Assembly (NCBI GenBank): GCA_013373635.1
Contig: JABXHN010000019.1
Location: 155,864 to 219,863, forward strand
Source: Flavobacteriaceae bacterium
Lineage (GTDB): Bacteria; Bacteroidota; Bacteroidia; Flavobacteriales; Flavobacteriaceae
DNA length: 64,000 nt
Reading direction: 5' to 3'
Shown: positions 1 through 8,183 of the stretch, piece by piece
Layout of the letters: every line of letters starts with the position of its first letter
Numbering within the stretch: position 1 is the first letter of the stretch
Translations under genes and position numbers: made by a program
Notes under the pieces: model-generated
Seen by the model: the letters and a program-made list of their open reading frames with translations, nothing else
Database searches by the model: none
Told to the model about the DNA's origin: nothing

Positions 1-1587
1 GTGCCATGAGGTATTTAATCGAGCATTGTGAGCCCCTTTCCATACACCATTGTCTTGCAATCCTCCATATACATTGTACGGCTTTTGATTGTCGGTTGTA
101 ATAAAGTAAAACTGTCCGACAGAAGGAGTGTTACTTTTAAGCCAATTGGAACCTCCATCATAAGTGATATTAATTCCACCGTCGTTTCCGTTGATGATAT
201 GAAGGTCGTTTTCAGGATTGATCCACATCACATGATGATCTGAATGCATATTGTCACCATTGATAGCGTAAAAACTTTTACCTCCATCTTTGGAAGCCAG
301 TAAAGGAACTCCTCCAATGACAATAAAATCCTTATTTTTTTGAGAAACACCTATTCTAGCAAAGTAATAGCCGTAGGTATAAAATAAGCCTTCGATAGGT
401 TCCTCATTTTGTTTAGTCCAACTAGCGCCACCATCTGTAGATAAAAAGACCTCTGCTCCTATAATTGGGGTCTCAAATAGATTGGAGTTCGCATCTTCTA
501 AATAAAGAGCCAAATCAGAAGGTTTTGCTTTTTGGTCTTTAACGAGCTCTTTAACCAATGGAGCATCGTACTTTTTTGGAAAACCATTGGATCTCAAGTA
601 CTTGTTTAGCTGTCCATCAGCTAAGTCTAAAAATGTGGAGGATTTCATGGTTTTAAAGTCTTCTTTTTCAAGTGCTCCCTCCTCTTTCTTTTCATCTTCA
701 AAAGTTGTTTGATGAAATTGACTGTCGTGAACCGCGTAAACAGTTTGAGCATCATAGACTGCTAATCCAATTCTTCCGGCTCCATCTCCTGTTGGAAATC
801 CACTAGTTGAAGTTGAAACTAAATTCCATGTAGTTCCTGCATCGGTACTCTTGTAAATGCCACTATGGCTTCCACTCCCTTTAAAATTCCATGCCTTGCG
901 ATCTTTTTCCCATGCGGCAGCATACATAATTTCAAAGTTTTCTGGAGCTGCAGCAAGATCTACTATACCAGTATTATTAGCGATATTCAATGTCATTTCC
1001 CAGCTTTGACCTCCATCTTTAGTCTTGTAAATTCCCCTTTGTTCGTTTGTCGAATACAGATGACCTAAAACTCCTACTACTACCTCATTAGGATTGTGAG
1101 GATTGATGAGTATTCTACCTATATGATGAGAATCTTCCAATCCCATGTGCTCCCAAGTCCTACCTTTATCAGTTGATTTAAGGACTCCAACGCCTGCATA
1201 AGATGAACGTGAAGAATTGTTTTCTCCAGTTCCTACCCAAATAGTCCCTGTGGGCCAATCCACTGCAATATCTCCTATGTTTTGAGTAGAAGCACTGTCC
1301 ATAACTGATTCAAACGAAGTTCCGTTATTATTGGTGTACCAAACCCCTCCGGAAGCATAGGCTACATAAAATTCAGTTGAATTTGAAGGATTGACATCAA
1401 CATCGACCACCCTTCCACTCATTACAGTTGGTCCAATATTGGTGAATTCTACATTTTTTACAATCGAATTCTCTTTGAGAGACTCTTGATAAGTCAAGGA
1501 TTTTTTTACTGCAGAAGCAGGTGAAGCAAGTTGCGCGTTCATTACAGAAGTCACTGCGATAAACACAAATAAAAGGGTTCTTTTCAT
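1..1587 (-). CDS. VPS10/sortilin-like BNR-repeat secreted protein, C-terminus outside window
   Basis: The frame runs without a stop from the ATG at 1587 to the left edge (529 codons seen). It begins MKRTLLFVFIAVTSVMNAQ, a signal peptide with cleavage expected before the Gln. Mature protein carries repeated Asp-box (BNR) motifs of the form KSTDKGRTW, KTKDGGQSW, KSTDAGTTW and STDGGASW, spaced as in a multi-bladed beta-propeller of the VPS10/sortilin or exo-alpha-sialidase-like superfamily. Such flavobacterial proteins are usually about 1000 residues, so roughly half is present. The complete protein near the right edge of the window (start 60700) has the same layout: signal peptide, a GP(x)xxGR motif, then Asp-boxes. 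Function is not proven by sequence: annotated relatives are called glycosyl hydrolases, but I see no catalytic signature I would trust. Exported location is well supported. Confidence 0.85.
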   Translation of the reverse strand, partial: MKRTLLFVFIAVTSVMNAQLASPASAVKKSLTYQESLKENSIVKNVEFTNIGPTVMSGRVVDVDVNPSNSTEFYVAYASGGVWYTNNNGTSFESVMDSASTQNIGDIAVDWPTGTIWVGTGENNSSRSSYAGVGVLKSTDKGRTWEHMGLEDSHHIGRILINPHNPNEVVVGVLGHLYSTNEQRGIYKTKDGGQSWEMTLNIANNTGIVDLAAAPENFEIMYAAAWEKDRKAWNFKGSGSHSGIYKSTDAGTTWNLVSTSTSGFPTGDGAGRIGLAVYDAQTVYAVHDSQFHQTTFEDEKKEEGALEKEDFKTMKSSTFLDLADGQLNKYLRSNGFPKKYDAPLVKELVKDQKAKPSDLALYLEDANSNLFETPIIGAEVFLSTDGGASWTKQNEEPIEGLFYTYGYYFARIGVSQKNKDFIVIGGVPLLASKDGGKSFYAINGDNMHSDHHVMWINPENDLHIINGNDGGINITYDGGSNWLKSNTPSVGQFYFITTDNQKPYNVYGGLQDNGVWKGAHNARLNTSWH

Positions 1588-1667
1588 GGTTTAAATTTTA
1601 AGCAAGTTGAAGATACAAAAATTGTCTGAAAGGATGATTTCGAACTTACTTCTATACATTATTTTAG

Positions 1668-1675
1668 TACTTTAG
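1668..1675 (+). promoter_or_regulatory. -7 promoter element for the nucleotide-sugar dehydrogenase
   Basis: TACTTTAG ends 5 bases before the start codon. It resembles the Bacteroidetes sigma-A -7 element TAnnTTTG but with A in place of the G-preceding T. It lies inside the 14-mer TTTTAGTACTTTAG, which recurs exactly upstream of the gene starting at 60700. Inference from motif only. Confidence 0.4.
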
Positions 1676-1680
1676 CGAGG

Positions 1681-2955
1681 ATGAATACGGATTACGAAAA
1701 CAAAAAAATAACGATTGTAGGATTGGGGTATGTGGGACTTCCTCTCGCTTTAGCTTTTTCAAAAAAATATCCTGTTGTCGGTTACGACATCAACCCATCT
1801 AGAATAGAAGAATTAAAAAAGAGAATCGATCAAACAGATGAAACAAACCCAAAAGAACTCCACGCTGCTTTAGAAAATGGTTTGCAATTGACCAATGAGA
1901 TTGAAGCTATTGCTGATGCTACGATCTACATCGTGACCGTTCCAACTCCTGTTAATGAGAACAAAGAGCCTGATTTGAGTTTTTTACTCGAAGCTTCTAA
2001 AACAATTGGTTCGGTATTAAAATCTGGAGATTTGGTCATTTATGAGAGTACCACCTATCCTGGTTGTACTGAAGAAGATTGTGTTCCTGTTTTAGAAAAG
2101 TACAGCAAGCTAAAATTTAATCACGATTTTTTCTGTGGCTATTCTCCAGAGCGCATCAATCCAGGTGATAAAGTCAATACGCTTACAAAAATCAAAAAAG
2201 TTACTTCAGGTTCTATTCCCTTAATCGCTGAATATGTAGACCAATTATACAAGGGCATCATAGAGGCTGGAACCTATAAAGCGTCTAGTATTAAAGTCGC
2301 TGAGGCTTCCAAAGCGATAGAAAATGCTCAGCGTGATCTCAACATATCTTTTGTCAATGAACTCGCACTCATCTTTGATCGAATTGGCATCGATACAAGA
2401 GAAGTCTTAGAGGCCGCTGGAACCAAGTGGAACTTTTTGAAATTTACACCAGGTCTAGTCGGTGGTCATTGCATCAGTGTGGACCCCTACTATCTTACCC
2501 ATAAGGCAAAAGAACTCGGTTATGACCCTCAAGTAATTCTTTCTGGAAGAAAAATCAATGATTATATGCCGAGTTTTGTCGCTCAGAAAATGGTCAAACT
2601 CATGGGACAAAAAGGAATTCCTTTAAATCAAAGTCGTTGCTTGATTTTGGGAATTACCTTTAAAGAAAACTGTCCAGACATCAGAAACTCAAAGATTCCA
2701 CAAGTAGTTCGCGAATTAGAAGAGTACGGTATCACGGTATATATCCATGATTCTCATGCGGATTCTAATGAGGTCAAAAGAAATTTTAATATCGAATTAA
2801 TAGAAGAACTCAACACCTACGACAGTATCCTTTTAGCAGTCAACCACAAGGAATACAAAGATTTAAAAATAAGTGAATTAAAACGATTCTCAACTTCAGT
2901 AGTATTTGACCTCAAGGGAATCTTCCCAATGGATCAAGTTGATGCAAGACTCTAA
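1681..2955 (+). CDS. Nucleotide-sugar (UDP-hexose/HexNAc) 6-dehydrogenase
   Basis: Cytoplasmic NAD-dependent enzyme that oxidises C6 of a UDP-sugar to a carboxylate, supplying uronic acids for surface polysaccharide. The N-terminal Rossmann motif is GLGYVGLPLA (residues 14-23); the central domain has the GYSPERINPGD segment; the catalytic Cys264 sits in GGHCISVDPYYL; the C-terminal domain has GITFKENCPDIRNS. Length (424) fits the family. The HCISVDPYYLTHKA signature is typical of the UDP-N-acetylglucosamine/galactosamine branch (WbpA, TviB type) rather than of UDP-glucose dehydrogenase; that substrate call is inference. It stands alone: no glycosyltransferases adjoin it, so its product probably feeds a polysaccharide locus elsewhere. 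Start at 1681 follows directly after a -7-like element, which implies a very short 5' leader. Confidence 0.9.
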   Translation: MNTDYENKKITIVGLGYVGLPLALAFSKKYPVVGYDINPSRIEELKKRIDQTDETNPKELHAALENGLQLTNEIEAIADATIYIVTVPTPVNENKEPDLSFLLEASKTIGSVLKSGDLVIYESTTYPGCTEEDCVPVLEKYSKLKFNHDFFCGYSPERINPGDKVNTLTKIKKVTSGSIPLIAEYVDQLYKGIIEAGTYKASSIKVAEASKAIENAQRDLNISFVNELALIFDRIGIDTREVLEAAGTKWNFLKFTPGLVGGHCISVDPYYLTHKAKELGYDPQVILSGRKINDYMPSFVAQKMVKLMGQKGIPLNQSRCLILGITFKENCPDIRNSKIPQVVRELEEYGITVYIHDSHADSNEVKRNFNIELIEELNTYDSILLAVNHKEYKDLKISELKRFSTSVVFDLKGIFPMDQVDARL

Positions 2956-2991
2956 CTATTACAAACTTACTGAATAAAATATCCAACACTA

Positions 2992-3570
2992 ATGGAGATG
3001 AAAGCTAAATTTGTTGATTTCTTTAGAGATAGTGTTAACATTAAGGGAATTAGACGAATTGAAGTAATTGATATCGATGATTTGGGAAATAAAACAACCG
3101 AAACTTCTTTTACAAATGGAATGATGGTTTATCCTGATGGAACTTATGAGTCTAAAAATTCATCGATGATAAGATATGCTTATGTAGATCCTGATGATAG
3201 AACATTAAATTACTCAACTTTAGAAGGAAGTGAAAGTGGTGTTAACACTGATGCTTCTAGTTTTACTATGGAAATTACAAATCCAATTCTATTTGTAAAC
3301 AACTGTGGTGATCAGTTACACAACAATGATACTAATAGCGAAAATGGTGAACACAAACACGGTCAAGCTTTTCAAAAAAGATTTAGAAATATTCCAGTAC
3401 AAGGAATCATGACCCTTACAACAGATACCGATGTCATCACAACTGATTTTGGAGATGGAAACTGTGATACAGAAGCTGTTGTGACTACTAATGGTGTTTC
3501 TGAAATCGTCAATATAAATCGTTTAAGACGTAATGAATTTTTCAATAATCTAAGAGTTCGCGGGCACTAA
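2992..3570 (+). CDS. Hypothetical protein, probably the C-terminal part of a lipoprotein family
   Basis: The 192-residue product has no signal peptide. Its middle and end (SGVNTDASSFTMEITNPILF, then PVQGIMTLTTDTDVITTDFG, then DGNCDTEAVVTTNG, then RRNEF) match the pattern I know from the C-terminal half of secreted Bacteroidetes hypothetical lipoproteins, in which a DFGDGxCD motif and a following VTxNGxxxEI segment are conserved. Those proteins usually have a lipobox and about 80 more residues in front. Here an in-frame TGA lies 21 bases upstream of the ATG, so the N-terminal export signal appears lost. Either it is a 5'-truncated remnant or a cytoplasmic offshoot. A good intrinsic terminator follows. 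No function can be assigned. Confidence 0.55.
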   Translation: MEMKAKFVDFFRDSVNIKGIRRIEVIDIDDLGNKTTETSFTNGMMVYPDGTYESKNSSMIRYAYVDPDDRTLNYSTLEGSESGVNTDASSFTMEITNPILFVNNCGDQLHNNDTNSENGEHKHGQAFQKRFRNIPVQGIMTLTTDTDVITTDFGDGNCDTEAVVTTNGVSEIVNINRLRRNEFFNNLRVRGH

Positions 3571-3596
3571 TAAACTAATTACAGTACAGTTTTAAT

Positions 3597-3620
3597 ACCA
3601 TCCCTAGGGGTGGTTTTTTT
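3597..3620 (+). terminator. Intrinsic terminator
   Basis: ACCATCCC and GGGGTGGT form a stem with one mismatch around a two-base loop and are followed by seven T. It separates the hypothetical gene ending at 3570 from the serine hydrolase gene. Confidence 0.7.
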
Positions 3621-3664
3621 ATTCTATAATTTCTTAACTTATGCCTTCTAACATAGAATCCATT

Positions 3665-4927
3665 ATGAAAAAACTACTTTCCTTCTTTTTATTCTTTAGT
3701 CTTCTAGTTGTCGATGCCCAAACTCTAGAGCTAGCAAGCCCTGAATCTGTAGGGATGTCATCAGAGCGTTTAGAGCGTTTGACTGATCGATTTAAACAAT
3801 ACATAGATGAGGGAGCTCTTCCTGGTACAGTAACACTCATTGCTCGTAAAGGGAAGATTGTTTACTTAGAAGCACTAGGGGAATCTGATTTGGAAGCTCA
3901 CAAAAAGATGAAAGAAGATGCCATATTTAGAATTGCCTCTCAAACAAAAGCCATTATCAGTGTTGGAATTATGATGCTTCAAGAAGAAGGCAAATTACTC
4001 ATTCACGATCCCGTTAGCAACTATATACCCGAGTTTAAAAACTCCACAGTTGCTGTTCCAAATGACTCCAAGGAAGGTTATGAAATTGTTGCTGCAAATC
4101 GAGAAATCACTTTAAGAGATCTGCTCTCTCACACGGCTGGAATTAGTTATGGAGGTGGAGCAGCATCACAGCTTTGGAAAGAAGCAGAAATCCAAGGATG
4201 GTATTTTGCTCATAGAGATGAACCCATTGTTGAAACGATTAAACGATTGGCAATATTACCTCAAGAAGAGCATCCTGGAAAGCGATTTGTTTACGGATAC
4301 AATACCGATATTCTAGGTGCTGTCATTGAAATTGCTTCTGGAATGCCTTTAGATCAATTTGTTCAACAAAAGATATTGGATCCACTAGAAATGAATGACA
4401 CTCATTTCTACCTTCCTAAATCGAAGCAAAAAAGATTGGCGACCGTGTATAACCAACGAAATGGCGTCTTAGTCAGAGCTCCAAAATCTGGAGGAATGGA
4501 AGGTCAAGGGCTTTATGTTGACGGCCCCAGAAAGAGCTTTTCAGGAGGTGCTGGATTGTTGAGTACTGCAAATGATTACGCTAAGTTTCTACAGATGATG
4601 CTCAATAATGGAGTATACAACAATCACCGCTTACTATCTAGAAAATCTGTAGAACTAATGACTTCTAATCACTTAGATTCAGTTGAGTTCCCATGGACCG
4701 GAGGAACGGGCTTTGGATTGGGCTTTTCAATAGTGACCGATCTTGGCAAATTTGCAAAACCATCCTCTATAGGAGAGTACGGTTGGGGAGGTGCCTATCA
4801 TTCCTCTTATTGGGTAAATCCAAAGGAAGAATTAATTGTTGTTTACTTTACACAGGTTATTCCAATAGCAAACGTCCAGGATCACGACACTCTTCGAGCA
4901 CTTGTCTATCAATCCATAATCGATTAA
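3665..4927 (+). CDS. Secreted beta-lactamase-fold serine hydrolase (class C/esterase type)
   Basis: Exported serine hydrolase of the PF00144 family (penicillin-binding protein/class C beta-lactamase/esterase fold). I start it at 3665, where MKKLLSFFLFFSLLVVDAQ gives a clean signal peptide; an upstream in-frame ATG at 3641 would put eight polar residues ahead of it. The nucleophile motif SxxK is Ser92-Gln-Thr-Lys95; the YxN-like element is YGYNTD around 210-215; the third motif region is GEYGWGGAYHSSYWVNP near residue 370-386, with the GWGG seen in esterase-type members. The YGxNTD and GEYGWGG forms are commoner in esterases and uncharacterised serine hydrolases than in true beta-lactamases, so antibiotic resistance should not be assumed. 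Length (420) is normal. It sits alone between a terminator and a broken gene. Confidence 0.85.
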   Translation: MKKLLSFFLFFSLLVVDAQTLELASPESVGMSSERLERLTDRFKQYIDEGALPGTVTLIARKGKIVYLEALGESDLEAHKKMKEDAIFRIASQTKAIISVGIMMLQEEGKLLIHDPVSNYIPEFKNSTVAVPNDSKEGYEIVAANREITLRDLLSHTAGISYGGGAASQLWKEAEIQGWYFAHRDEPIVETIKRLAILPQEEHPGKRFVYGYNTDILGAVIEIASGMPLDQFVQQKILDPLEMNDTHFYLPKSKQKRLATVYNQRNGVLVRAPKSGGMEGQGLYVDGPRKSFSGGAGLLSTANDYAKFLQMMLNNGVYNNHRLLSRKSVELMTSNHLDSVEFPWTGGTGFGLGFSIVTDLGKFAKPSSIGEYGWGGAYHSSYWVNPKEELIVVYFTQVIPIANVQDHDTLRALVYQSIID

Positions 4928-4958
4928 AACACTTTTTTATAGGATTTTTCAGCTAAAT

Positions 4959-4973
4959 GTCTTATATTAAGAC
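4959..4973. promoter_or_regulatory. Short palindrome between serine hydrolase and broken gene
   Basis: GTCTTA-TAT-TAAGAC is a perfect six-base inverted repeat 24 bases before the ATG at 4998. It has no T-tract, so it is not a terminator. It could be an operator or chance in AT-rich sequence. Confidence 0.25.
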
Positions 4974-4997
4974 TATTATATCGCTAAATCTACTCCT

Positions 4998-5659
4998 ATG
5001 AAAACAAAGCTATTTTTACTCATCATGGCTTTAATGCCATTATCGATCTTGGCGCAAAAACCACAATAAGTGTCAATATTCCAACAGCAACCATAAAAAT
5101 TAATGGTCGTGTCGCAGGCACTGGTATCGTTAATAAAATAAAAATTCCCAAAGGGGACTGTGTCACTGTTGAAGTTGAAAACGACGCTTACATCCCTCAA
5201 AAGTTTGATTTGTGTAACCAACCTTTAATGCCTAAAATTGAAAACACAACCTATGTAGAACTTGAAGCTGACCCTTCATATGATGCATCTACAGCAAGTA
5301 ATTATGCAAACAACGATATTGTACTAAATCCTAAAGCAGGAACGGTAAAAGACAATTGGATTGCAATTGTTCGAATGGTAGTCTCTCATTTTGACGCGTT
5401 AGAAGTCAACGACAATGAAGTGAATTACCTCAGAACTTCTTGGGTTGTTGATAATTTTGAGTCCTTTACTATTAGAACTCGATTGGTCGTAAGATTGACC
5501 AATGAAAACCCTCAACAGTTTAGTTTTAAAATAATTTCTGAAAGAGCTGTTGGACAACAATCTGTTCGTGCCGATGAATTATATCGACCTTGGGATCGTA
5601 TTTTAAAACGCTATAATAGTTTTATCGATGAAATTCAATCAAGAGTAAGTCGAATGTAA
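4998..5659 (+). pseudogene. Exported protein gene with a one-base frameshift after the signal peptide
   Basis: ATG at 4998 encodes MKTKLFLLIMALMPLSILAQ, a textbook signal peptide, but the frame stops at TAA 5067-5069. The next frame is open upstream of the TTG at 5210 and reads ISVNIPTATIKINGRV onward through KIPKGDCVTVEVEND to the stop at 5657-5659. Adding one A to the five-A run at 5056-5060 joins the two exactly: ILAQ-KTTISVNIPTATIK. The joined gene would encode 220 residues. The mature part looks beta-rich and is unrecognised. The break is a true indel, a sequencing or assembly error in a homopolymer, or less likely phase variation; the sequence alone cannot decide. The clean codons after the break argue for a recent event or an error. 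Confidence 0.8.
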
Positions 5660-5681
5660 TTTCATTCAAATGACATCTATA

Positions 5682-5707
5682 AAAAGGGGATGATTACATC
5701 CCCTTTT
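5682..5707. terminator. Bidirectional intrinsic terminator
   Basis: AAAAGGGGATG-ATTA-CATCCCCTTTT is a perfect 11-bp stem with A-tract on one side and T-tract on the other. It lies between two convergent genes (the frameshifted gene ending 5659 and the receptor ending 5729), so it can serve both strands. Confidence 0.85.
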
Positions 5708-5728
5708 ATGATTGGTGCGTTTTTAAAA

Positions 5729-7948
5729 CTAGAGATTAAACGAAAGCCCAGCGTAGATTCCAAAGGGATGTCCCGCTCTAAAACCTGCAGGAACTCTAGA
5801 TGCCGCATATACCTCATCGAATAGATTAATCACATTTATTTTAAGATCAATTTGATCACTTAATGCATATTGAGCTGCAGCATTGACAATTAAATACGAA
5901 TCTAAAGGTTGAGCTTCAGCTCCAGAACCTGCCAAAGTTGGGAAGGAACCTTGAAAACGAGCGTTAAAATTTAACTCAAATCGAGGCACTACAATTCCAG
6001 TGTTCACATTCCACTGATGTTGCGGAATATAGGGCACACGATCTCCTATTTCAACAGAACCCCATAGGTCTTGACTGCTATTAAAATCAGTCTCGAATTT
6101 TGCATTAGTAAGTGTATACGTAAAATTTAGTGGCCATTTTAATTTAGTGGTATTGATCACTTGATACGTTAAAAGAAGCTCCATACCATGAACAAATACC
6201 GCTCCAGCATTAAACTGATCTAGTGAACCTGTACCTCCACTAGCAGCACTATCTGATCCTAATAAGTTTTCATAGTCATTTATAAAACCAACCAACTCAC
6301 CGCTTAACGGACCAAAACTAAATCGAGAACCTAACTCATAGTTTACACTTGATTCTGCCTTTTCTCCTGTTTTGCTTCCTGGAGGTGAAAATCCTTTGTG
6401 AATTCCTCCAAAGACAGAGAACTGACTGGATTTGGTATAATTAAATCCTACACCTGGGATCCATACGCGAACCGTATTGGAACGCTCGCTTATGTCAGAT
6501 CCTACTCGACTCCCATCTGAAGATCCATAATCCAAACGATCTAAGGTAATATCTTCGTAGCGTAATCCAGGAGTCAGGGTAAGCCCATTGTGCTTCCATT
6601 TGTAAAGGGCATAAGATGAAAAAGCAGTTGCTGATGAAATTCTATTTCCTTGTGCACCACGGATTCCGTCTGAGTTCTTTACTAAATCTTGATTGATAAG
6701 TTGGTAACCATCTTCCCATTGGAATCGGTCTTCTTTATCATAATGGTAGCGCATTCCAACTTCAATATCATTAAATGCTCCATTAGAACTGTACCAATGA
6801 CGATCTAATTTGGTTTGAATTCCCTTAGAAGTATAGACCCTGTTATTGGCTTTTAACAATAGTGAATTAGGATCACCGTCAATTGTTCCAGTTAATAATG
6901 CTAAGTGATTAGAAAATTGATCAGGATTTGAAACCACTTTTGCTAATGATTGCTTATTTCCTTGATAGATAACATCATCAAGTTTATACCAATTGCGTGT
7001 AAATTCATTATGATACGCATTGGTAGTTATTTTAAACAATTGATTGAATTCAACAGAGTGAGTCAACATGAATTGTTTTTGTTGTGCATCCATAAGATCT
7101 CCCTGTGAAGAAGCATACCTTCTGTAAGGATTTTCATTAAAGTCTTCAGCTGTTAAACCTAAATAGGTTTCATTTGAGAGTTCATCATAAAAGTGATATT
7201 TCAATTCTAGATACTGGGGATTCGTGGCATTTTGACTTGAGCTCCAACGAACTTTGGCCATTACATCAGTGATATCAAATCCTGTATTGTCATTAGAATC
7301 TAAATTTTTAAAGCCATCCGAATTATAGTTCGCATATTCTAACAAATAACCGAATTGTTCATTTTGATCTCCTACAGAGGTAAGTATTTGAGAACTATTA
7401 AAGCTCCCAAAATTTGTTTTAAACCGAGCTTCAAAGGATTCTGGTATTGAAGTTGAGACCATATTCAGTGCCCCTCCAGTTGTATGGGGACCATACTGTA
7501 CTTGACTACTTCCTTTAAGTAACTCAACTGCCTCCATTCTGAGAATTGAGGGGAAGTAATAGGCTGCTGGAGCTGCATAAGGTGCTGGAGCGATTAAGAC
7601 TCCATCTTCCATTAGCGTGATTTTAGAACTTCGTTGTGGGGATGTACCTCGAATTGATAGGTTAGGACGTAATCCAAAACCATCTTCTTCATAAAAATTA
7701 ATACCAGGTACACGGCTCAACACTTGACTAATATCTGTTGCAGAAAAACTAGTCAATTCCTTACTTGAAATATAATAGGCTGAACCGGTTCGATTCTTAG
7801 CGACAAATTGATTTCCTAATATGGTATTAGCTCGAATAATTACCTCGTCGAGTTGTTGGATCGTATCTAACGACTGCACTTTATTTTGAGCAAGAACAAT
7901 AATTGAGAATAATGAATAAACTAAAGATAAAAGATAGGATTTTCTCAT
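5729..7948 (-). CDS. TonB-dependent outer-membrane receptor, FecA-like
   Basis: Outer-membrane, TonB-powered transporter of 739 residues. Signal peptide about 1-20; plug domain about 30-150 with the FecA-type stretch GLRPNLSIRGTSPQRSSKIT, LMEDGVLIAPAPYAAPAAYY, and VELLKGSSQVQYGPHTTGGA; the remainder is a beta-barrel ending in GIYAGLSFNL with a C-terminal aromatic pattern (FNL). Family knowledge places this group with Fe(III)-dicitrate and siderophore-type receptors, although the ligand cannot be read from the sequence. It lacks an N-terminal carboxypeptidase-regulatory domain and is not paired with a SusD, so it is not a polysaccharide importer of the SusCD type. No sigma/anti-sigma pair or periplasmic binding protein adjoins it. 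A good -7/-33 promoter precedes it, and it is divergent from the sucrose operon. Confidence 0.9.
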   Translation of the reverse strand: MRKSYLLSLVYSLFSIIVLAQNKVQSLDTIQQLDEVIIRANTILGNQFVAKNRTGSAYYISSKELTSFSATDISQVLSRVPGINFYEEDGFGLRPNLSIRGTSPQRSSKITLMEDGVLIAPAPYAAPAAYYFPSILRMEAVELLKGSSQVQYGPHTTGGALNMVSTSIPESFEARFKTNFGSFNSSQILTSVGDQNEQFGYLLEYANYNSDGFKNLDSNDNTGFDITDVMAKVRWSSSQNATNPQYLELKYHFYDELSNETYLGLTAEDFNENPYRRYASSQGDLMDAQQKQFMLTHSVEFNQLFKITTNAYHNEFTRNWYKLDDVIYQGNKQSLAKVVSNPDQFSNHLALLTGTIDGDPNSLLLKANNRVYTSKGIQTKLDRHWYSSNGAFNDIEVGMRYHYDKEDRFQWEDGYQLINQDLVKNSDGIRGAQGNRISSATAFSSYALYKWKHNGLTLTPGLRYEDITLDRLDYGSSDGSRVGSDISERSNTVRVWIPGVGFNYTKSSQFSVFGGIHKGFSPPGSKTGEKAESSVNYELGSRFSFGPLSGELVGFINDYENLLGSDSAASGGTGSLDQFNAGAVFVHGMELLLTYQVINTTKLKWPLNFTYTLTNAKFETDFNSSQDLWGSVEIGDRVPYIPQHQWNVNTGIVVPRFELNFNARFQGSFPTLAGSGAEAQPLDSYLIVNAAAQYALSDQIDLKINVINLFDEVYAASRVPAGFRAGHPFGIYAGLSFNL

Positions 7949-7981
7949 TGTTTTTATTTAGATTAATTATAAATAGTGATG

Positions 7982-8012
7982 CAAATTTACTTTCTAGTAA
8001 TCTTTTAAACAA
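7982..8012 (-). promoter_or_regulatory. Promoter of the FecA-like receptor gene
   Basis: On the minus strand TAAATTTG (7989 to 7982) matches the TAnnTTTG -7 element, and TTG at 8012-8010 sits 20 bases upstream as the -33 element. The transcript would have a leader of about 30 bases. The rest of the 235-base gap up to the MFS gene at 8184 is AT-rich; I see no further clear signal in it apart from the presumed rightward promoter, which I could not locate with confidence. Confidence 0.6.
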
Positions 8013-8183
8013 GTTTATTTAGAATTATTTTAAATAATTTATTGAACTATTTGATTTTCAAAAAATTAATCTGAAAAATGGAATTAAAAGCAGTCTACTA
8101 CAAGGTTATAGTATTAATTATCAGTGTTTTACAATTGCATCAAACACATAATTTTATATATTGCTACACCAATCAGACAAACT

